The notes beneath the pieces were generated by a model. That model was not told where the DNA came from. It saw only the letters and a program-made list of their open reading frames with translations, and searched no databases. A stretch of DNA of 64,000 bases from Conexibacter sp. CPCC 205762 (GTDB lineage: Bacteria > Actinomycetota > Thermoleophilia > Solirubrobacterales > Solirubrobacteraceae), in NCBI RefSeq assembly GCF_030646155.1, contig NZ_JAUTDN010000016.1, forward strand, positions 37,918 through 101,917, read 5' to 3'. Positions 43,637-52,000 of this stretch are shown piece by piece. Each line of letters opens with the position of its first letter. Positions within the stretch are counted from its first letter, which is position 1. The position numbers and the translations under genes are program-made.

Positions 43637-46089
43637 TACTTCTTCTTTCTGCCTCTCGCTCTCGCTCTCGCCACCGTCAGCGTGAGCGTCTTTCTGAGCG
43701 TGCTGGCGTTACCGGCCGCATCTCTCGTCACCACCGTGACGAGGACCTTGAGCTTCTTCGCTCTCGCCAGCAGCTTCTTGCCGGCCGCGGACAGCTTCAC
43801 CTTGACGTTCGCGGTCGCACCGCCGGTCGCGGTGAACGTCGCTCTGCCGAGCGTGAGGATGCTTCTTCTCGCTCTGGCCTTTCTCTTCGCCGCCGCGCTC
43901 GCCGCGACCGCGCTCGCCGTCTTGACCTCGACACTGCCGCTGCAGCTGGTCTCAGCGGCCGGGCAGCCCAGCTGAAGCGACAGCAGACCAGTCGACGGCA
44001 CCGCGGTGGTCGCCTTGAACGTCAACGCCGGGGCGGTGGTGTCGGCCGGCGGCTTCGGGCACAGCGACGCGTCCGTCGCGCACGTTCTCACCGGCGGCGG
44101 GCAGAGCGACGGGGTGTTGGCGCAGCTCGGCGGAGGCTGGCACGACGACGGGTTCGTCACGCACGGGTCCTGCACCGCCGCCGGTCTGATCGTGATCGTT
44201 CTCGTCGCCGAGAGCGTCGCCAGGCCGCTCGACGTGTCGGTCACTCTGACCTGCACCGTGTAGTTGACGTTGCCGGCCGGGTTCGCGTACGTGTGCGCCT
44301 GTCTCGCGGTGCCCACGGTCCAGTCGCCGCCGTCGCCGAACTTCCACTCGAATCTGAGCGTCGCCGTGCTGCCGTCGGGCTGCGCTCTCGAGCCGCTGGC
44401 GTCGAGCGTGACCGCCTGGCCGCCGGTGCCGAAGCTCGGCACGCTGAGGCTCGCCGTCGGAGCGATCGCGGCGGCGGCGACTCTGATCTCACGTGAGATC
44501 TCGCGCGTGCCGCCGGTCGTCAACAGCCGCGCACGGACCGTGACCGTTCTGGCGCTGTTGTACGTCACTCTGTGCGTCAACGCCGGCGCCGGCGACGTCG
44601 GGTCGACCGACGGGAGCGGACGACGGTCCGTCACCTCGAACCCGTTGCTGCTGTCGCCGTCGACGTCCCAGTCGACCTCCAGCAGGTCCCAGCCTCTGAG
44701 GTCCGCGCCGCTCAGGTCCAGCGTCGTCTCAGCGCCGATCGGCACCGTGCCGTCAGTCGGCACCGTCTGACCGTTCGCTCTGACGGCGAAACTCGCCGAC
44801 GGCACCGGGCAGCCGCTGCCGCCAGGACCGAAGCGGACGATCTCGTTCGTTCCGTCGGCGAGCGTCGAGATCGCGTAGAACGTGCCGGCAGAGCCGAGCT
44901 GGATGCCGAATGCTCCGGCCGGGCTGCCGGTTGCCGCCGCGATCCGGCTGATCGAGCAGCTGCCGCTCGCGGTGCCCCCGCCGACGATGCCTCCGTCGTC
45001 GCCGGCGGCGCTGAGCCGCCGGACGCCGATCGCCGACTGGAAGGTCCCGCTCGGTGCGAACGGATCAGCGATCGCGACCCCTGTGAACGGGCGCCACACG
45101 CCGATCGTCGTCGCCAGCAGCGAGCCGTCGGGCGCGGTCGCAAGCGCCGAACCGAGCACCTTTGCGCCGTAGCTGCCGGAGCTGAAGTCCGGATCCGGCG
45201 GGATGCCGGCGATGATCCCCTGGCCGCCCTGAGCGGTGGTCGGCAGGAACGGCGTCGCCGTTCTGAGGTCCGCGCTGAGTCTGGTCACTCTGACGAGGTC
45301 GTAGAGCGAGACCGACGGATCGACCTTCCACGCCAGCAGCACGTCGCCGCTCGCGGCGACCGCGAGGCTGACCGGTGCGGGCGTGTTCGGATCGACCACG
45401 TTCCAGTCGGCGACGGCGTCGCCGGGCTGTCCGCCGCCAGCGGCGACGCCGGCGACGCGACGGACGTCCATGCTGTAGTCAGCGCCGTCGAGACCCGCGA
45501 CGAGGACGTCGTGCGTCTGCGGATCGACGGCGATCGGAGCAGTCCACACGAGCGACGGCACGGTGTCGAGCAGGTTGCCGTCGGCGACGTCGCCCGGGGC
45601 GCTGAGCGTGCCACCGCTGACGTCGGTGCTGAAGACCTTGATCTGCTGCAGCGCCGGGAAGTCCTCGGCCGTGTTCTGCGCCGTCACCGTGAGGTAGACG
45701 TGTCTCGCGCCGTGGTCGACGGCGACGCCGCCGATCGACGGCAGCGAGTTGGTCAGCGGGCCTCTGGCCGTGAAGGTCGCACTGCCCTCCACCACCCCGG
45801 TGTCCCCGGCGAACTTGCGCAGCCGAAAGGTCGCCTCGCCAGCCGCGGCATTGCTGCTCTGTTGGTCGACGATGTAGACGCTGTCGTCGACTGGATCTGC
45901 GGCGAAGCCGACCGCCTGGCCGATTCTGTCCGTGCCGGTGGCGCCCCAGCGGGCGACCTGGCCGTACGGATCCGGATCGGCGGCGCGAGCGCTCGACGCC
46001 CACCCCGTCAACACGATGGCAACCGCGAGGGCGGCCATCAACCATCGACGTGCGATGCGCACGCCGACGGTGCTTTCTGCCAACTTCAT
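43636..46089 (-). CDS. Secreted PKD-domain protein with basic C-terminus
   Basis: The 817-aa protein starts at ATG 46089, six bases after GGAGG. The signal peptide (about 1-36) is followed by a beta-propeller-like region (about 38-410, for example FAADPVDDSVYIVDQQ). PKD/Ig-like domains come next (about 420-620, with LRFEWKFGDGGDW and YTVQVRVTD), then a Pro/Cys linker. The C-terminal beta domain ends in a run of basic residues (VARARARGRKKK). All arginines in the last 25 residues are AGA codons. It is exported and probably surface-bound. No enzyme motif is seen. Confidence 0.72.
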   Translation of the reverse strand: MKLAESTVGVRIARRWLMAALAVAIVLTGWASSARAADPDPYGQVARWGATGTDRIGQAVGFAADPVDDSVYIVDQQSSNAAAGEATFRLRKFAGDTGVVEGSATFTARGPLTNSLPSIGGVAVDHGARHVYLTVTAQNTAEDFPALQQIKVFSTDVSGGTLSAPGDVADGNLLDTVPSLVWTAPIAVDPQTHDVLVAGLDGADYSMDVRRVAGVAAGGGQPGDAVADWNVVDPNTPAPVSLAVAASGDVLLAWKVDPSVSLYDLVRVTRLSADLRTATPFLPTTAQGGQGIIAGIPPDPDFSSGSYGAKVLGSALATAPDGSLLATTIGVWRPFTGVAIADPFAPSGTFQSAIGVRRLSAAGDDGGIVGGGTASGSCSISRIAAATGSPAGAFGIQLGSAGTFYAISTLADGTNEIVRFGPGGSGCPVPSASFAVRANGQTVPTDGTVPIGAETTLDLSGADLRGWDLLEVDWDVDGDSSNGFEVTDRRPLPSVDPTSPAPALTHRVTYNSARTVTVRARLLTTGGTREISREIRVAAAAIAPTASLSVPSFGTGGQAVTLDASGSRAQPDGSTATLRFEWKFGDGGDWTVGTARQAHTYANPAGNVNYTVQVRVTDTSSGLATLSATRTITIRPAAVQDPCVTNPSSCQPPPSCANTPSLCPPPVRTCATDASLCPKPPADTTAPALTFKATTAVPSTGLLSLQLGCPAAETSCSGSVEVKTASAVAASAAAKRKARARRSILTLGRATFTATGGATANVKVKLSAAGKKLLARAKKLKVLVTVVTRDAAGNASTLRKTLTLTVARARARGRKKK

Positions 46090-46257
46090 CGACAACCTCC
46101 CGGCCCCTGGCCGATCGTTCTCGGATTCGAGAGGTCGACGTTACGGCTGAGGTGTGACGCAGGGAAGACGTGTTTACGCGTTCATCACAAACGTCAATGT
46201 CTCTTTTCGACGCGATGACACCGCGCTCTCCGCGAGGGTGCATGCCCGCGAACGGCC

Positions 46258-46287
46258 GAAGCCGGGCCCGCGAACGGACCCGGCTTC
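46258..46287 (-). terminator. Terminator after first PstS-like gene
   Basis: GAAGCCGGG and CCCGGCTTC form a perfect 9-bp stem with a 12-base loop, about 70 bases downstream of the stop at 46355. This separates the PstS-like unit from the PKD gene. Confidence 0.65.
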
Positions 46288-46354
46288 GAGTTGCGACCCC
46301 GCGGCCGCCGCGCCGAAGCGAGCGGCAGCGGGCTGCTGCCTTGGAGCGGAGTGA

Positions 46355-47521
46355 CTAGTTGATGCGCGCGGCGCCGGTGGCGGCGATCGTCTGGATCGCG
46401 CCCGGGAGCGCAGCGTAGTTCTGGGCGTTGATGTCGAGCTGGCCCGACAGCGAGTCGGTGATGTACTGGTAGTACGCGGCAACCGATAGACCCTCGGCAG
46501 CCGTGAACGCCGTGCCGTCGCTGCGTCTCGGCAGGCTGGTGTACGCATCGCTGTAGCCGAGCACGTAGGTCAGCGCGCAGATCGGGTAACCCGAGTACGA
46601 CACGTTGCTCAGATCCGGGAAGACACCGTTCCAGTCGGCGTTCGCCGTCGTCGTCGGCGTTCTTCTGTAGATCGCGCCGTTGCAGTTCGAGCGGAGTCTC
46701 GTGCCCGATCTGGTCTGCGCGGCGATCGTGTCGACGTTGGCGATGAAGCCCGCCGTCGTCGACGTGGTCGTCAGACCACCCGAGATCGCGTCGGCCAGGT
46801 TCGCGTAGCCGATCGAACCCTTCGTCGTGTTGACGAGCGAGACGAGGTTGCCACCGCTGCTGGCGAGCGGTCTCACGACCCCGGTCCACGTGGTCGCGAA
46901 CGCATCGACGGCGCCCCCGTAGCCTCTCTGCGCGATGTAGTTCTTGAAGTTGAGCGTGGTGCCCGACGTCGTCGAACGCGCGATCGGCGTCAGCACCGTG
47001 GTGCAGCTCGCGCCGCTGACGGCCGTGCCGAAGACGTCGGAGGCCGACGCCCCGCTGTTGAACGCTCTGCCGACCTGGGCCGAGCTCGCGTTCAGCGGCC
47101 CGGTGCCCGTGCAGCCCGTGGGCAGGTTGGCGATGACGGCGACGGCCGCCTGCGCAACCGGAATGACCTCGACGCCGGTGACGCCGCCTGCGTTGCTTCT
47201 GATGTTGCTGACCTGCGTCGCCGTCGGCGGGTCGTCCGATCCGTAGACCTCTAGGTGGGTCGGCGTGACGCCGGTGGCGTTAGCGCCGATCGACGCGAGC
47301 GCCGCGCCGCTGCTGTTGCCGGTGTAGGTGAGCGTTCTACCGCCAGAAAGGGTCGAGTAGGCCGGACCCCAGATGCTGTTCTGCGCAAGGTTCTGGAGCG
47401 AAGCGCCCTCGCCGACGAGGTTGGTGTAGGTCGACGCGGACGCGACGCCCGTGCCGAGTGCCGCAACGGCAGCGCCGGCAGCGAGCACCGACGCCACGCG
47501 CTTGGTGGACAGAAGTCCCAT
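46355..47521 (-). CDS. PstS-like substrate-binding protein, copy 1
   Basis: This 388-aa exported protein has a signal peptide (MGLLSTKRVASVLAAG..., cleavage near ASAST). A PstS-type fold follows: NLVGEGASLQNLAQNSIWGPAYSTL, where PstS has GAGSTF; ARSTTSGTTLNFKNYI, like the RSDGSGTTF phosphate loop; KGSIGYANLADA; and SGYPICALTYVLGY near the end. The phosphate-contact residues are only partly conserved. No PstC/A/B genes are near, so it may be a surface or sensing protein rather than part of a transporter. A GGGGGA site precedes the ATG. Confidence 0.75.
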   Translation of the reverse strand: MGLLSTKRVASVLAAGAAVAALGTGVASASTYTNLVGEGASLQNLAQNSIWGPAYSTLSGGRTLTYTGNSSGAALASIGANATGVTPTHLEVYGSDDPPTATQVSNIRSNAGGVTGVEVIPVAQAAVAVIANLPTGCTGTGPLNASSAQVGRAFNSGASASDVFGTAVSGASCTTVLTPIARSTTSGTTLNFKNYIAQRGYGGAVDAFATTWTGVVRPLASSGGNLVSLVNTTKGSIGYANLADAISGGLTTTSTTAGFIANVDTIAAQTRSGTRLRSNCNGAIYRRTPTTTANADWNGVFPDLSNVSYSGYPICALTYVLGYSDAYTSLPRRSDGTAFTAAEGLSVAAYYQYITDSLSGQLDINAQNYAALPGAIQTIAATGAARIN

Positions 47522-47594
47522 TCGGTGAATCCCCCTTCTCTCCCGCCAGTTCCCCCCGGCGGGAATCGTTAGCATGCGTCACGCAGCGTAGATG

Positions 47595-47627
47595 TGTTGA
47601 CGCACCGCGCGCAAGATCTGTTTACGC
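47595..47627 (-). promoter_or_regulatory. Pair of TGTTKACGC boxes upstream of PstS-like copy 1
   Basis: TGTTGACGC (47595-47603) and TGTTTACGC (47619-47627) are direct repeats 24 bases apart, 74-106 bases upstream of the start codon. The same 9-mer occurs at 46171 (TGTTTACGC), 49070 (TGTTTACGC) and 59826 (TGTTGACGC), always in this orientation upstream of a minus-strand surface-protein gene. A TGTTTACGT at 37099 precedes the 36293 gene. Confidence 0.55.
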
Positions 47628-47746
47628 AATCTTCAAGACTGAACAAAGAATGCCCAGGTTCGCTGAATTTCTACTTTTCAGTGTTTGAGTCGGACGGCTG
47701 ACTCGTGCGGGCCGCCGGGGCCACTCCGCCGCTGGACGTCAGTGAA

Positions 47747-48919
47747 TTAGTTGATGCGGGCCGCGCCGGTGGCGGCGATGGCCTGGATCGTGCCCGGAAG
47801 CGCAGCGTAGTTCTGAGCGTTGATGTCGATCGCTCCCGACAGCGAGCCGGTGACGTACTGGTAGTACGCGGCAACCGATAGACCCTCGGCAGCCGTGAAC
47901 GCGCCGCCCGTGGCACGTGTCGGCAGGCTGGTGTACGGATCGCTGTACCCGAGCACGTACGTCAACGCGCAGATCGGATACCCCGAGTACGACGGGTTGG
48001 CCAGATCTGGGAAGACACCGTTCCAATCGGCGTTCGCCGTCGTGAACGGCGTGCTCGTGTACGCGGCGCCGTTGCAGTTCGAACGGACTCTCGTGCCCAC
48101 TCTGACCTGCGCCGCCTGGCCATCGACGTTCGCGATGAAGCCCGCCGTCGTCGACGTGGTCGTCAGTCCACCCGAGATCGCATGAGCGAGTGCGACGTAG
48201 CCAATCGAGCCCTTCGTCGTGTTGACGAGCGAGACGAGGTTGCCACCGCTGCTCGCGCTCGCTCTCACGTTCGCGGGCCAGGTGCCCGCAAGCGCGTCGA
48301 CCGCACCCGAGTAGCCTCTCAACGCGAGGTAGCGCTTGAAATTGAGCGTCATGCCCGACGGTCTCGCATATGCGACCGGAGTCATCAACCCGGTGCATGC
48401 CGTTCCGCTCACAGCGGTGCCGAAGACATCAGCGGCCGTCGCACCACCCGAGTTGTACGCTCTCGCGATCTGGGCGGGTCTCGCGTTCAGCGGGCCCGTG
48501 CCGGTGCAGCCTGTCGGCAGGTTCGCGATCACCGCGATCGCGGCCTGGGCGACCGGGATCACCTCGACGCCCGTCGTCCCGCCGGCGTTGCTTCTGATGT
48601 TCGCGATCCCCGTCGCCGACGGCGGATCGTCGGTGGCATACACCTCTAGGTGCGTCGGGACGTTGCCCAGCGCATTCGCGCCGATCGCCGTCAGCGCGTT
48701 GTCGTTTGCGGTGTACGTGAGCGTTCTCCCGCCGGAGAGCGTCGAGTAACCGCTGCCCCAGATGCTGCTCTGCGCGATCGACTGGAGCAACGACCCCTCG
48801 CCGGTGAGGTCGGTGTAGGTCGCCCCCGACGCGACGCCTGTGGCGGCGGTCGACAGCGCCGCCGTGGCGACGCCTGCGGCGAGCACCGCGATTCCCCGTT
48901 TTGCTGACAGCAGTCCCAT
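47747..48919 (-). CDS. PstS-like substrate-binding protein, copy 2
   Basis: The 390-aa product is a close paralogue of its neighbour. It has the same MGLLS start and signal peptide, DLTGEGSLLQSIAQSSIWG, KGSIGYVALAHA and an almost identical last 60 residues. Long identical DNA runs, including unusual codons around GLSVAAYYQY, point to recent duplication or gene conversion. The central third has diverged more. Each copy has its own upstream region with TGTTKACGC-type boxes, so they are transcribed separately. Confidence 0.75.
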   Translation of the reverse strand: MGLLSAKRGIAVLAAGVATAALSTAATGVASGATYTDLTGEGSLLQSIAQSSIWGSGYSTLSGGRTLTYTANDNALTAIGANALGNVPTHLEVYATDDPPSATGIANIRSNAGGTTGVEVIPVAQAAIAVIANLPTGCTGTGPLNARPAQIARAYNSGGATAADVFGTAVSGTACTGLMTPVAYARPSGMTLNFKRYLALRGYSGAVDALAGTWPANVRASASSGGNLVSLVNTTKGSIGYVALAHAISGGLTTTSTTAGFIANVDGQAAQVRVGTRVRSNCNGAAYTSTPFTTANADWNGVFPDLANPSYSGYPICALTYVLGYSDPYTSLPTRATGGAFTAAEGLSVAAYYQYVTGSLSGAIDINAQNYAALPGTIQAIAATGAARIN

Positions 48920-49056
48920 GCGGTCCACCCCGTTTCGCTCGCCGGCCGAGCCGGCGAGAACGCTTGATGTGAATTGACGCAGTTGATCCATGCGCGGCGT
49001 CAACGGGGCCAGCCTAGCCGCGCCTCACTCTCTTTTCAAGAGTGTATTTACGCCGG

Positions 49057-52000
49057 TCATCGCCCGCGGTGTTTACGCATGGGAGGCCCGTCAGCCCGCG
49101 CGACGCTGAGCGCGAGCGTGTCGCCGTCGCGTGACCGGCCGCGGCGGATCGTCACGCCGGCGATCGCCCCGAGCAGCGCGATGCCCGCGAGGTAGGCCGG
49201 GAACAGGTCCCGGTGCGGCTGCTCGTACGCGGCCATGTTGTGAGCCATGTCGACCGCGACCTCTTCCTCTCTCTTCTCCTCCGGAGCGACCGCGGTCTGC
49301 GTGACCTGACCGGAGACGGGCGAGGTGCCGCTCGGCGGGCTCGGGCGCGCCGACGGCGGTGCCGGCGGGTTTATCACCGGGGGGAGGAAGGTGTTGTTCG
49401 GCAGCTGCACCAGGAACGGCGGGATGATCGCCGCCGGCAGGAATGGCGGGATCGTCGGCTTCGGTGTCGGCGGAGGTGTCGGCGATGCTCTGACCGCTGG
49501 CACCGGCCCGGGCGGCGGCAGGTCGATCGGGAACGAGCCGCCGGCCGGAGTGGTCGGCCCAGGCCCGTCGTCGGGCGTCGGCTCCGGCGGATCCTCTGGC
49601 ACGGCGGGCTCGGGCTCCTCCGGCGGCGGCGGGTCTTCCAGCGGCACGGTGCCGCACGGCCGTCTGACGCTGCCCTGCTGGACCGTGACCTGCTGCGAGT
49701 AGACGAGCCCGCCGGCGCGGACCGAGACCGTCGTGGTGCCTCTGTTGAACGGGCAGAACAACCCCGAGCTCGAATCCGCGATCGGTTTGTCGTTGCTGCC
49801 GAGCAGCACCGCGTGGGGATCGGTCGACGCGGGATCCTGCTTGACGAAGTCCCCGATGTCTCTTCTGGAGGAGACGAATTGGTACTCGGGGCGAATGAAT
49901 CTCGCGCAGTCGCCGGTGACGCAGCGGCTCGGGATCGAGACGTACGGGTCAGGGACGGTCTCCCCCGGCACCGCGTACTTGAAGCCGCCGCGTGGCCGGC
50001 GCGCGAGCGCGTCGAACAGCGCTGGGACGCTGCGCTGCAGCAGCGTGCCGTCAGTCGAGTCGAGCGCCAGCTCAGAGATGTTCGGGATCAGCCGCACCGA
50101 GATCTTCACCTGGTTCGTCGACGGCGAGTAGCCGCCCGGACCGAAGTCGGCGACAGCAAGCAGGAAGCCGCTCGCGCTGAAGTTGGCGAAGCTGGCCGTC
50201 AGCTCGAGCGCCGTGTAGCCGAGCGAGCCGGTTCCCCACGCCGGGATTCTCTCGCCGCGCGCCGTCAGCTGCTCGGCACGGTTCTCGCCGCTGAGCAGGA
50301 AGAAGTAGGCCGACGCGCGGCCCGCTGTGACGTCCGGGCAGGCATCCGGCGTCACGCCGGCCGCCAGCAGCGCCGAGACGGCCGTTGCGTCCGCGGCGAT
50401 GCCGTTGAGGCCGGGGGTCAGCGGGCGCGAGCCGACGACGATTGCCGGCACCTGGTCCGCGGCGGCTCTGCCGAGTCCTCTGGCAAGCCAGCAGAGCTGC
50501 TCGGTGCCGAGCGTCGTGGCGCTGTAGTCGAGCACGAAGACGCGGACGCCACCTCTGCCCGCGGCGTCCGCGGAGTCGAACGTGTAATAGGTCCGCGCCG
50601 GGTCGGTTGACTGCAACTGCGGATCGGACGAGATCCCTGCCGCTGCCGCAGCCGTACCGAACGGCGCGCCGAAACCGGTGAAGGCAGCGCGGAACGACGC
50701 GGTCGATCCGCTTGCGTCGGCGTCCGGTGCGGTCGCAGCGGCGAAGGTCGGCAGCGACGGTGCGCTCCCGAGCAGTTGCGCGTAGCGGTTCAGCTCGGCG
50801 CTGCGCTGCGCGGCGCTCGCGCTCGTCGCCTGCGGGGCGAGGCGGCCTCCGGTGTACAAGAAGGCGCGCACGCCCGCGATGCCTGCCGCCCGCTGCAGTG
50901 CTGTCGGCAGCCAGCGATCCGGTCCTGGCGCGGTGTTCGCCAGCCGCGCGCAAAGTGAGGCGCACTGTGCTCCGCCGCCGATGGCGAACGTCGCGGTGTC
51001 GCCAGAAGGCGCGGTCACCGGCGCGCTGTCGGTTCCGGGAGGCGCCTGGCCGGTCGCGGGATAGCGCATCACGCCAGCCGTCTGGATCGCCTCGCTCGCT
51101 CCGCGCACGGCCGACGACACGACCGATCCGACCTCGCCGCCGACCACCCAGCCGCTGTCGCCGCTCGTCGACAGCGCCATCGCGAGCGTCGCGTCTGGGC
51201 GCAGCGGACCGTCTCCGGGTGCGAGACCGAACGACGCATGCTGCTCGTCTCGCCACCCGTCGGCCGTCTCGCGCAGGAGGAAGCCGATCGCCGGCAGCGG
51301 GTCCGGCTCGACGAGGAATGGCGGCGCCCCGTCCGGAATCGGTGCTGCCGGGAGGTCGCCCAGTCGGTAGGTGGTGTTGCCGCGTGCCTGCCCGGTCGAG
51401 TCGACCGAGACGACGGCGCGGACGCGATCGCCCTCGCGGATCGCCGCGACGGCCGCGAAGTCGTTGGCCTGGGCGAGCGGCTGGGCCGAGTAGCGCCACG
51501 GCTGCCCCGGACCGTCGCGCTCGATCACGACCGCGTCTGCGCCGATGCCCGCCGCGACGGCCCCGCCGTCCGGGAGCCCGGCGACCGTGCGCAGCACGAC
51601 CGGCACGTTCGGCGACGCCTGAGCGAGCATGCCGGCCGCCTGGTCATCGACCCGCCAGCCGGTGCCGTCGTTGACGACCAGGCCGCTGACCTGCCGCGTC
51701 GGATTCGTCGGATCGATGACGCGGTACGTGGCGATCGCTTGCGAGCCCGCAAACGCCAACGAGCTGAACTGCGCCTGCTCGAGCCCCGCCGGAGGCTGAT
51801 CAGCCTCCCACGACTTCTCGTACCGCAGCAGCGTGCCGTTCTTGCCGACCGCGTAGCCGCGATCGGGGTTGGCGGGGTCGAACGCGACCCCCATCAGGTG
51901 CTCCTTGAAGTTGAGCGGCTTGCCGGGATCCGGCTCCCACAGCCCGGTCACCGACCGCCAGCGCCACATCGCGCCGTCGTCCCCGACCGCGAACGCGAGG

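Noticed and set aside
47640..47746. Terminator after the second PstS-like gene
   Set aside because: Only a weak GAGTC/GACTC hairpin was found, too short to support.
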